Positions 54,656 through 64,000 of a stretch of DNA of 64,000 nt are shown here, piece by piece (the stretch's first letter is position 1; the number at the start of each line of letters is the position of its first letter). A program made the position numbers and the translations under genes. The stretch is from Tricholoma matsutake (Eukaryota > Basidiomycota > Agaricomycetes > Agaricales > Tricholomataceae): contig AP026539.1 of assembly GCA_026075535.2 (NCBI GenBank), forward strand, positions 12,958,001 to 13,022,000. Direction: 5' to 3'. The notes below the pieces were generated by a model. That model saw only the letters and a list, made by a program, of their open reading frames with translations, searched no databases and was not told the origin of the DNA.

Positions 54656-56460
54656 TCCCTACATGCAAGCTGATGCTCACATTGATCCCACTGGGGATGA
54701 CCTCCCTGCTCAATGGTACCAGGAGGTCACGTCAAAAGTAATTGAGTTACAGGCCATCCACAGCATGGAGATATGCTGCAGCAAATGATTGCAAGAGCAA
54801 CAGGAAACTCGAGACATGGAAGCCAAACTCATGGATGAGGCTAATCAATGCATAATCGATAATGTATCCAACACAGCAGAAGCCCCATCTATATCTGAGA
54901 AATCCACCCCATCATCATATGGTGATGACCGTACCCTAGCTGAAGCACTATTTGAACAAACTGCAGATGCTACTCTGGTAACTTGGGGAAATGAAGGATT
55001 CATCAAACAAATTCAATCTGGATATCGAGAAGATAAGTTATTCACACTTATCTTAGACAAACTGACCGAGTTTCTGGATTTCACCATCAAGAATGATCTT
55101 ATTTGGCAAACCAACCAACACTTCGACAAAGTCGTGTGTGTTCCCCATAATCGAGATATGATAACACAAATATTAGACCAAGTGCATGCAACACTTGGAC
55201 ACTTCAGGGACCAATGAACTAATGAATATGTTTGACAATGGTATTGGTGGCCGCTCATGAACAAAAACACTCGCAAGTTCTGTCGAACCTGTGAATCATG
55301 CCAACGCACAAAGGGGCCCAATGCAAAGCCATTTGGGAAACTTCATCCCTTGCCCATACCTATCAAGCCATGGGATTCTATTGGAATGGACTTCATAGGC
55401 CCGTTCCCAGAATCAAAGGGCTTTAATTACCTCTGGGTGATTATATGCCGGATGACCAGCATAGTTCATCTCATCCCAGTCCACACTAAGATGAAGACAT
55501 CTGAATTATTGTGGATCTATCGGCGAGAAATTGTATGTCTACACGGACTCCCAAGTTCAATCATGAGCGACCAAGATTTGAAATTCACTTCCAAGTGGTG
55601 GCATGAACTGCACAAGATCCTAGGAACCAAACTACTGATGTCCACATCATACCACCCCCAAATGGATGGCCAGACTGAATGCGCCAACCGCAATGTTGGA
55701 CAAATCTTTCACACCATCATCTGTAACAATCAGAAAGATTGGGTTGACTGAGTCGACCTCACTGAATTCGCGATCAATGCTAGCATATCTGGGACAACCA
55801 AGTATGCCCCATTTGAGCTGAATAGTGGGTACATGCCTTCTATGATATGTGAGATCCGCTTGGATGACATAATCCCCAAAGGGATAAAGGAATTCACAAA
55901 GCAAGCCCTGCAAAATCTTGCTGAGGCCCACGATGCAATCATCGGAGCATGAGTATTCCAGACTCATTATGCTAATGACCATAGAACAAACAAACCAAAA
56001 ATTGTTAAGGGAGACCTGGTATTTCTATCTATGAAGAACCTCAATCTACTGACTGGACGTGCACGTAAACTTTGTCCAAAGTTTATTGGACCATACAAAA
56101 TTCTACAAACAAGGCCAGAAACATCTACCTATACACTAGAACTACCTATGGCACTACAATCCCAACAAATAGTTCCATTCTTCCATGTATCGTTACTATG
56201 ACTCTACCATGCAAACAATGACTCTATGTTCCAAAATAGAGTCCAGCCGGAGCCATATGATTTTGGAATGCCTGACGATCAGGAGTGGTTTGTCAAGGAC
56301 TTGATTGGACACCAATGGGCAGAAGACAAAAACCTTGAATTCAAGGTTCAATGGTCACTGGGTGATATGACCTGGGAGCCACTGAGCTCATGCAAGGATC
56401 TCGAGGCTTTGGATTGATACCTTGAAATCCAAGGTGCAAAACGACCCTCTCAGTTACCCA
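54656..56460 (+). pseudogene. Chromovirus II (upstream copy): integrase and chromodomain
   Basis: Starts within the RNase H-integrase linker (GDDLPAQWYQEVTSKVIEL). Integrase: zinc motif HATLGH ... CRTCESC; core WDSIGMDFIGPFPESKGF, SDQDLKFTSKWW, and MDGQTECANRN. GPY/F-like CPKFIGPYKIL and a C-terminal chromodomain-like EWFVKDLIGHQWAEDK ... VQWSLGDMTWEP. All three catalytic acidic residues can be seen, but the frame has TGA stops at 55215, about 55228, 55749, 55950, 56198 and 56416, at positions where this family has arginine or another CpG codon (for example D-stop-YLE, SLL-stop). Gag, protease and RT of this copy are missing upstream. Confidence 0.88.
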
Positions 56461-56699
56461 AATGTCAAAATTTACTAACTGATTGAGGAAATTCCCAGAC
56501 CATGGGAAATTACATAATTCAACACAACTTGACATCTGAAGAAAAAATTCTTTTGTCCTTCTGCCAGCACAACATCCATCACCCATCAATGACATCAAGC
56601 TACACAAAAGACCAACACACCAATAACACCAGATCATCAAAATGCACCACTCATATTCGCATGCATCCAGCAATGACAGCCATGGCAGAGGAATTGGGA

Positions 56700-57893
56700 G
56701 AAGTCAGCAGAGTTCCAGAGTGAACTCTGCAGGGGGAAGAGACCGGTACTCACCAGACAGATACCAACAAGGATGATCAAGATCACCTGTGCATCAGGCC
56801 ACACACTGACCAGTCAATACCATGGAAGTGGACAAACTTCCATGTGATTGAATCGATAATTGTCGAGATCAGGCCCCCCCTGAAATTGATGACACCATTA
56901 ACAAATTGGTTCAATGGCTAGGAAGGATCGGCATTAATGAAACATTCACAGGATTCCTGCAACAAGATGTCATCGCCCAGGTAGTGGTAGGTCAGTTACT
57001 CAATAGGATTGAAGGTCTACAAGGTGAAGTTGACCAGGCCAAATGAATGACCATTGCCTTGGCCTCCTGAATGATGGTAGACTCACGCAAACACCCAGCT
57101 TCCCCCACCATTGAAAACCCCGAGGATGTAGACCAACGCCCCCACAAGGTTTGTGGACAGGAATGACCCATGGAGGTAAACCCTCCTCGTTCATCATGAC
57201 AAGTGACTGCTGAGGATCAGTCACAACCAACCCCACTGGCATCTCCTTCATACCAAGGAGACCATTACTGCCCTCACTCTCCACCATGCTGTTGTGACTC
57301 TCCACCTCCTCAATGTAGGGACTCACCCCCACCACACTGTCATGAATCTCCACCCCTTCGATGTGGGGAATCACCCCCATCACATCATTGCTCACCAGCC
57401 AGATGGAGGACACCACCTCACATGCCATGAGTCCTTAGCATACCTATTGCCAAGTGTCAACCACATCACGATGTCTACCAACCAGAATACCCACCTGCAC
57501 CTGCACCTGCACCCACTCCTACACCTGCACCTCATGGTTTGTATACCCAAGGCCTTGAAACCAATGTTAACTTGACCCAACGAACCCATCATGGAGACAC
57601 CACAACTGAATGAACATGAACCTGACTCTGATAGTTCAGACGGTACTATCAGCTCTGATGATGATGGCAATGCAAAATGCAAAGAGGCCAGGAAATGGGA
57701 ATTTGCTGTCTCTCAAAAACGCTTTGCCAAAAGTTGACCCAGCCGTATCCCAGATGGGTTGGGTGTAGTCATCGTTAACGAGAACCATGAATGGGACGAT
57801 GAGCTATGGATGATGCACAGCTACTTCATCTTCTATTCTATCAGGTCCAACCAAGTATATGCTGGCAAAACCGCAGCAGTAGCAAGCATGTAA
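56700..57893 (+). pseudogene. Extra 3' reading frame of chromovirus II
   Basis: Between chromodomain and LTR-like region lies weakly coding sequence: LMTPLTNWFNG/INKLVQWLGRIGINETF, TGFLQQDVIAQVVVGQLL, NRIEGLQGEVDQAK, proline-rich text with CHESPP-type repeats (57290-57390), and an end SYFIFYSIRSNQVYAGKTAA at about 57893. Several stops. Function unknown; such additional 3' frames occur in some basidiomycete Gypsy elements. An alternative view is that this is part of an adjacent element. Confidence 0.35.
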
Positions 57894-58163
57894 CAGAACT
57901 TGTTTATACTTACTTGTACCCCTGGTACATTGCTTATTTGGTACTGGTTTAGTGTTAGGTAGCGGACTTTCTTACACTGCTACCATACCTACAGCAATAC
58001 CATTTGGTCAAGCTCTGGGTGTCTGTAGTGAGTAAGACTGCATAAAGGACTGAACCTTTACATTTTTTTGAGCTATACCAGCTATACTTGCTTTACCAGC
58101 TTTATCATCTATCCCCACACTCCCTCCACATCAACTTCTTTTACCCCATCTCAAAGAGCAACA
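57888..58163 (+). repeat. Possible LTR between two chromovirus II copies
   Basis: TGTAACAG at 57888 follows the end of the upstream copy, and CTTTACA at about 58061 could be the matching end, giving about 170 bp. It sits exactly between the 3' end of one copy and the gag start of the next. With no second LTR in the window the call cannot be tested here. Confidence 0.3.
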
Positions 58164-60953
58164 ATGGCAGAAGCACGACGGACCCCTTTGGCAATGGGAT
58201 ATACCCCGTTAACGAGATTAGGGACACCGGGAGGATTGGGTTCGGTAATGAACCCTACCACTGCCCCAAAGTCAGCGACGTGAACTGCCATGTCACCACC
58301 AACAGAAGACTCTGGCCACTCAAGTGATACCCACTCGATTGAAACCACAAATTGTATACCCAAACATGATATGACCCCTTCATTGGCATCATAGATACCC
58401 ATTCCAGTGACACCAAAGGGGAAGAACCCTGCATTCACAAACATCAATACCTGAAGGGAGAGATGAGTGCTAGGAGCCTCGACCCCCAATTTTATACCCC
58501 ATCCCTCCAGGGCTTCTGCATTGTCTAGCAATACCATAACCCTTACTTCTGGAAAGTATACCCCAGATCCACAAGACGATCATAGCAGTCAGATGGCCAC
58601 ACCAGACACTCGACAGATTCATCTCCTAGCCGAGAGTGGGAGACAGTAGATAGTATGAATGAGACCTCTGTGTCGACTGACAATGAAGGAGACGAGTTCA
58701 AAGATGCCTTGTGGACCTTACAAGAAGGTATCAAGGCTGGTATATGGGTGACACACAGCATGACTAGCACACAATGTAGACTAGCCTTATCTCAGACAGC
58801 AGCTAGAAATATTCAGGCAATCATTAATGTATCGGGCCAGGAACTGGATAAGGACAAGTACACCGTGGTGTACATGGCCATACTCAAATCCTTAGCCAGA
58901 GCATACCGTGATTGGAAAACAACATCGTGAGCCAGTATGCCAGTATTGAGAGTGGAGGGGCATCCAACTAGGGATGCCATCCCCATCCCACAACCTGAGT
59001 CTGAGAATGTACGAGAGTGAGACTTGCCACCTCATATGGCCAGACCTCTCAATGATCCAGTATTAACTCAAGCTGTCGATCAAATCAATGCGCCTTGCCA
59101 ATATGACAAGTTGACAGAAGATTTTGGTAGACGAAGAGCAGCTGCCCAAAGGGTAACTGCCACGAGCATCATTGCACCACAGCCCGAAGGGTTGTCATCT
59201 TACGAAATGAACCCTCTACCTACAATAATGGTCCCAGTATCTACAGGCTGGCAGGGCATGGTTCCCGACGATAGTGTATCAATCACTAACCTACACCCAC
59301 TGCCCAACTGTATCCCCTTACTAGATTGATGGGAAGACCATGTCAGCTTTCAATGGCTATGCAATGCTGCCATCACTGAAACAGGTCAATCTCACATCAA
59401 TAACCAAGGTGCCCGATTAGTAGGACACCAGCCTGTTGGCCATATTTATTATTTCACCAGCCAAGCGGGTGGAGGACATGATCCCAATGGAAGTGATGGT
59501 AGTAGTGATGGTGGTAACAACAGCCATCGCAATAACCCTCAGCTGCCTAACTGGCCACGGCGTAACTTGCACACCCCCCCACATAATGGGCATAACAACC
59601 CACCACCAGGCCCTCCAGGAGGACCAGGTGGAAATGGTGGTGGTGGTGGCGGAGGCAGAGGCGATGGTGGTGGAGGACCTCCAAGTAATGGAGGTAATGG
59701 TTCCCCCCCACCCAATAATAATTGAGGAGTGAGCCATTGGTTTACAATGCCACCCCCAGCTCCACCTCGAGGAAGCACCCATGGAATACATGAAGCTGCT
59801 GAGAATCACAGAAACTTGATGCACAAGAGACTGTATGAACTCATATGGCAGCATCTCACTGTGAGACTGGTGATCCCACCAGGCGCAAAGACCAGGAAGA
59901 CGGACACGAGCTCTGTCGGCAAGTACATCGGAGGAGCCAAGTTTAGTGACTTAGAGAACTGGCTTGCCAACCTGGTGGTATTGTTTGAAGCTGAACAATA
60001 CAGAGGTGCAGATCGAGATAGGGAACACATCTTACACATTCCCCAATTCCTCGATGATGAAGCAAAGAAGTGGTTTAACTGCCACATATTGCATGCTCAA
60101 AGGACCCAACTAATGTGGTCATTTGAGGAAGTCATGATCGGGCTGTATGATCGCTTCATACATCCCTCTACAATGCAAGACATGTGTGCCACATTCTTCA
60201 CAGCCCGCTACACCGAGGATAAAGGCACAAGGGTTCTATGACACCCTTGTTGACTATGCCCAAAACATGGTGGTGTATCCAGATGCATACCAAATTGTTG
60301 AGACATTCCTTCGCGGTATACCTGCCTACATACGCGAGTGTATGATTAAGGATGGCTTATCACCCAAAGTCAACACTATTGATGACTTTGTGGCTGAAGC
60401 CAAGAAACATGAGGCAGCAAAGAAGATGCTGGATTACTATAACAAGATGACCCCACACTCAAATCCCACTCAGAAAGCCTCAACACCATGCAAACTGTCA
60501 AAGCCAACCTTGAAAAAGGTGGGCACAACCTTCGTACAGAAACCACAGCCAAGGGAAAACACTAAAGATGTCAGTGAGAACTGACAGTTGTTTGTCAAAC
60601 CAAAGGAACATCACAACAAGGGGGCACCCATGGTGCACCAACACAGGTTTTGTAACAATGTGAAACCACCCCATACAGGGCACCCAGATCTGGGCCCACA
60701 GGCCAAATCCTCGAGATGCTTCAGATGTGGAGGTCTCGGGCACTGGGCTGACAAGTGCAAGGAAAACAAGAAAGACCAAGTATGGGCAGCTCACATGGAG
60801 AAACCCAAGGACCTCCAGAATTGTATTGAGGAGCTAGTGGACAACGGCAACTCGTCAGCTCATGACTCCCATGCCAGCCACAATGCTAACCTCACCGATG
60901 ACAAGGAGTACATAGAAATGGATATCTATGAGCAAAACAGCTTCTATGAATGA
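58164..60953 (+). pseudogene. Chromovirus II (downstream copy): gag
   Basis: Starts MAEARRTPLAMGYTPLTRLG at 58164 and continues through KDALWTLQEGIKAGIWVTHS, APCQYDKLTEDFGRRRAAAQ, a Gly/Pro/Asn-rich low-complexity part (59580-59725), the capsid-like FTMPPPAPPRGSTHGIHEAA, LENWLANLVVLFEAEQYRGA, ARYTEDKGTR/AQGFYDTLVDYAQNM, and a CCHC knuckle CFRCGGLGHWADKC at 60717-60758. Two single-base shifts (between 58649 and 58655, and near 60225) and about ten stops interrupt it. After 60225 the frame is the same as that of protease and RT, so the ancestor probably had one continuous gag-pol frame. Confidence 0.85.
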
Positions 60954-61625
60954 GAGACTGAAACCGAGTTCATCGCTCCCATGTTCGACATAGGAGACCA
61001 TTGCAGCGACACGATGGCCACACTAATGAATGAAGGAACTGTGACTTGAGAGATTAGGTTGAGGAAAGCCCATGTGAAGACGTCCAAGACAGCCCGTCCA
61101 CATCCAATAATTACCCAGGAGGACAAAGAATGTTTAGCAACATTTGTGTCTGTAGGGGGATTTAAGGCCTGGACTTTGTGGGATTCAGGGAGCACTACCA
61201 CTGGGATCATGCCCACCTTCACACAGGTGGCTGAGATCACAGTCTTTCCACTCTGGAACCCACACACATTACAATTTGGAATGGTGGGTAGCTGCTCCAC
61301 CATAAACTTTGGTATGGAAACTCTGGTCACAGCACCAGGGGTAAATAGCATCATCTACATGGACACTGCAAATTTTGACCACTATGACATGATAATTGGT
61401 ACACCGTTTATGTGAGCTAATTGAGTACATCTCAATTTCAAGCATAACCAGGTAATAGTCAACAGGGTAGTGATCCCTGCCATGAAAGTCAAGTTAGCCG
61501 ATACAGATGGGCATCTATGTCGGTATCGTGCAACAGACAAAAAGAAAAATTGACTACATGGACACCCACAATGACCCACCATCAAGGAGGTCCCAGACAA
61601 AGAGGGAGGGCAAGGATGGTAATCC
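60954..61625 (+). pseudogene. Chromovirus II: protease
   Basis: Aspartic protease motif LWDSGSTTTGIMPTF at about 61170-61215, then TPGVNSII-like and MIIGTPFM (the usual second protease signature, HYDMIIGTPFM) at 61379-61412, followed by TGA, TGA, TGA and TAA stops. In frame with the gag tail and with RT. Confidence 0.8.
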
Positions 61626-63566
61626 TTGCCCAAAGGATCGCAGGCGATCCTCCTAACCATGGAAGAGTATAAAAATACCCTTGAAGGAGGGGGGAATAGT
61701 ATCCCACCAACGGAAACAGAAAAAAAAACCAATGAAAAGGGGCCAACAATGACAAAAGCCACCATTGGAGACCCGCCATCGACAAAAAGCAGTTTGAGAA
61801 ATGGCAAGAAAGTAGAGTATGATGACCATAACATACAACACCACCAGCCAACAGGGCACACTAACCCTGATGTGCAGTACTGTCAACCCACATCATCGAA
61901 GACCAAGGTTGAGGACCTGGTAACAAATGATGAAGAGGAAGAACCGCTACAAAAAGAGCAGGCATCATACGCTGGCTCCAGACCATTCAGAGACAGACCA
62001 ATACCCAAGCCCCAATTCAAGTGGGCACATGATCCACGTATGCCACTGGAATGGAATGAGGTTGTAGCCACAATGAGGGAGTACGAGGGAACCCAGAGTC
62101 ACCAAACTCAGGGCTTGTACCACAACGCAGCTGAAGATGAGATTTCGGAACCAGAGGACTTTCATCACCCAGGATACATGAGTAGCATACATGTGGATCA
62201 GGTGAAAGCTCAGACGGTTATGAGACTACCACTTGGGAAAGAGGACTGGGACCTCAAAAAACTACAAGCTAGATTCGAGAAGCCCCAATCCATAACCTCC
62301 AAACTGAATGCACCTGAAGGTCCACCTGAACCTGCAGTTGACAAAGGCAAGCAGAAGGATACTTGGGAGCCACCTCCTCCTGACCAATACTCCCATCTAC
62401 ATGATCATTGGTGCAACAATTATGCCGATATCATGGATGGAGTTTGAGAGGTACTACCACCCTGGCGAGAGGTGAACCACGAGATTCACCTAATCGATGA
62501 GAGCAAACAGTACCACTATCACCTACCATGATGACCGAATTCACTTAGAGACGAATTCTATGTGAAAGTGAATAGATATGCTAATGCTGGGTGGTGGGAA
62601 CCCAAGTCAGCGTCCCAAGCAGCACCAATGTTGTGCATAAGAAAGAAAGACAACCACCTACAAACGGTTATCGATGCACACCAACATAACAAAAACATGG
62701 TGAAGGATGTAACACCCTTACCAGACCAGGAAGGGATACGAGAGGACATAGCACGAGGAAAGATACGATCAAAAATTGACCTTTCAGATGCATACGACCA
62801 AGTCCACATACGTGCAGAGGATGTGGATAAAACCGCATTTGCAACAATTACAGGCACATATGTTAGCCACATCATGCAACAAGGGGACTGTAATGCACCA
62901 GCCACCTCCCAACAACTCATGACATCGATATTTTGCGACATCCTTGGGCATTACATGCATGTCTACCTCGACGATATATTTGTGTTCTCGAATTTGACTG
63001 AAGAACATGAGCATCATTTGAAGGAGGTGTTTGACCGTCTAAGGTCCAACACCCTATACCTCAAGTGGTCCAAGTGTGATCTTTACTCCAAGAGTGTAGA
63101 TTGCCTGGGTCACATCATTGACAACAAGGGGATCCACCCTGATACAGGCAAACTAGCCCGCATCGTAGACTGGAGAACCCCCCATGATTACAATGACATT
63201 CAATGGTTCGTAGGCCTGGTTAACTATGTGGCAAACTTCTTGCCCAATATCACCACCTACACTGGACTGCTCATGGCCATGATGCAGAATGGCGCGCCAT
63301 TCCACTGGTGTCCACTCCATCAACAGTGCTTTGACATGATTAAGCATATCTGCCAGAAAACACCAATTATATGTACCATAGACCCCAAATCGGCTGAACC
63401 AATATGGCTCATATGTGATGCATCGAAAACTGGTGTTGGGGCAATGTACGGACAAGGACCGACATGGCAACAATGTTGGCCTGCAGGATTCATGTCAAAG
63501 AAATTCATGACAGCGCAGCAGAATTACACTGTCCATGAATTAGAAACCCTGGCAATCCTCAAATGA
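61626..63566 (+). pseudogene. Chromovirus II: reverse transcriptase and start of RNase H, truncated
   Basis: A spacer with DPRMPLEWNEVVATMREYEG leads to WREVNHEIHLIDES, AAPMLCIRKKDNHLQTVID, PLPDQEGIREDIARGKIRSK, IDLSDAYDQVHI, the active site HVYLDDIFVFS, CLGHIIDNKGIHPDTGK, and the RNase H start LICDASKTGVGAMYGQGPTW and VHELETLAILK. Stops at 62445, 62529 and 62532; the frame ends at 63564 (TGA). Shortly after, at about 63581, sequence changes to a piece of chromovirus I, so the RNase H end and integrase are lost. Many positions that are normally arginine read His, Cys, Gln or Trp. Confidence 0.88.
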
Positions 63567-63580
63567 TGTCTGCTGTCATT

Positions 63581-63625
63581 TCAAAGGTCGTATGTATCCT
63601 TTGCGCAATTGCTCATTTAGGAACA
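63581..63625 (-). mobile_element. Small chromovirus I pol fragment
   Basis: AAGGTCGTATGTATCCTTTG and the following bases match 48331-48368 of chromovirus I pol at most positions (the RT segment encoding HKGYIRPSK on the minus strand). It marks the break in chromovirus II. Confidence 0.6.
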
Positions 63626-63639
63626 CATTTACAAAAGGC

Positions 63640-64000
63640 TGGACACTATGAGGCATGGTTTCATGACCGCCAAACCCAATGAGAAGGTCCAGAATATTGC
63701 TACAAATCTTTTCAACTTTTGCCATGGATTCACCAAGTTAAAGAGCTTACACAATGGGCAAGCCTTGAGGCAGTTGATTCATAGTTGATCCATAGTTGAT
63801 CCATAGTTAACTCATGTTTGACTCATGTTTGACTGGTAGTTGTCATTTGCAGTGATGTAATATACTTTAGTAATAACAATTCATTTCATGAGTGACATTG
63901 ACACTGAATGTTTATCATCCAGTTCATGCCAAGTTCATGCTATAGTTTTAGCTGAAAACTTTATTCTGTACTTCAATAAACAATTTTATTATTTCTGATC
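63640..64000. other. Non-coding tail with 12 bp repeats
   Basis: CATAGTTGATC and CATGTTTGACT units repeat at about 63775-63840. The rest is AT-rich, with no supported gene up to the window edge. Confidence 0.45.

Noticed and set aside
54656..63566. Endogenous virus of a known infectious agent
   Set aside because: Gag, protease, RT, integrase and chromodomain order and motifs are those of fungal Ty3/Gypsy retrotransposons; no envelope gene.

Overview
The window looks like transposon-rich DNA from a filamentous basidiomycete, probably an Agaricomycete mushroom. Genes are broken by short introns (about 50-155 bp, GTRNGT donors, CAG/TAG acceptors), there are no bacterial-style operons, and the recognisable proteins belong to families expanded in mushroom genomes: Tnp2-type transposases, OrsD-like zinc-finger proteins, a Crinkler-type N-terminal domain, a fungal integrase-core (D-D-E) transposase and two Ty3/Gypsy chromoviruses. 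I cannot name the species. All family assignments come from recognising motifs by eye; no search was run.

Layout. 0.5-4.5 kb: a decayed Tnp2 transposase (-) abuts a decayed OrsD-like gene (+). 4.7-7.7 kb: a multi-exon gene of unknown function (-). 8.2-8.44 kb: a Crinkler-like fragment that stops where a 2.5 kb terminal-inverted-repeat element (element A, 8441-10912) begins. 10.9-12.6 kb: dispersed repeats and a 562 bp foldback. 12.7-19 kb: the most gene-like part, with three multi-exon minus-strand genes, one carrying a 23 bp frameshifting duplication and one carrying a possible ParB-like loop. The sequence from 13.1 to 21.2 kb is studded with a palindromic GAGTCA...TGACTC repeat. 22-23 kb: a 21 bp satellite array. 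23.6-28.6 kb: two multi-exon genes on opposite strands, the minus one possibly a 2-oxoglutarate/Fe(II)-type oxygenase. 29-31.5 kb: diffuse hairpin-bearing repeats related to element A. 32.4-34 kb: a degenerate arginine-rich gene with a MITE upstream. 34.8-38.3 kb: a divergent pair, an intact-looking unknown gene (-) and an integrase-core transposase (+) with lost catalytic residue and stops. 41.5-45.1 kb: a foldback, a second 21 bp array and element B (43035-45043), related in design to element A. 45.1-51.1 kb: chromovirus I (-), nearly full length with LTRs. 51.6-54.4 kb: a second LTR copy, repeats and a second Tnp2-like pseudogene. 54.7-63.6 kb: chromovirus II (+), arranged as the 3' part of one copy followed by the 5' part of another.

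The two most unusual things are (1) elements A and B, which carry terminal inverted repeats, a tRNA-like (A box/B box) module near each end pointing outward, and a body made of many hairpin repeats whose arms differ between copies but still pair; and (2) chromovirus I, whose primer-binding site is complementary to the predicted 5' end of its own LTR transcript, the signature of Tf1/sushi-type self-priming. Most transposon genes are dead, largely through CGA-to-TGA and other CpG transitions at arginine codons.
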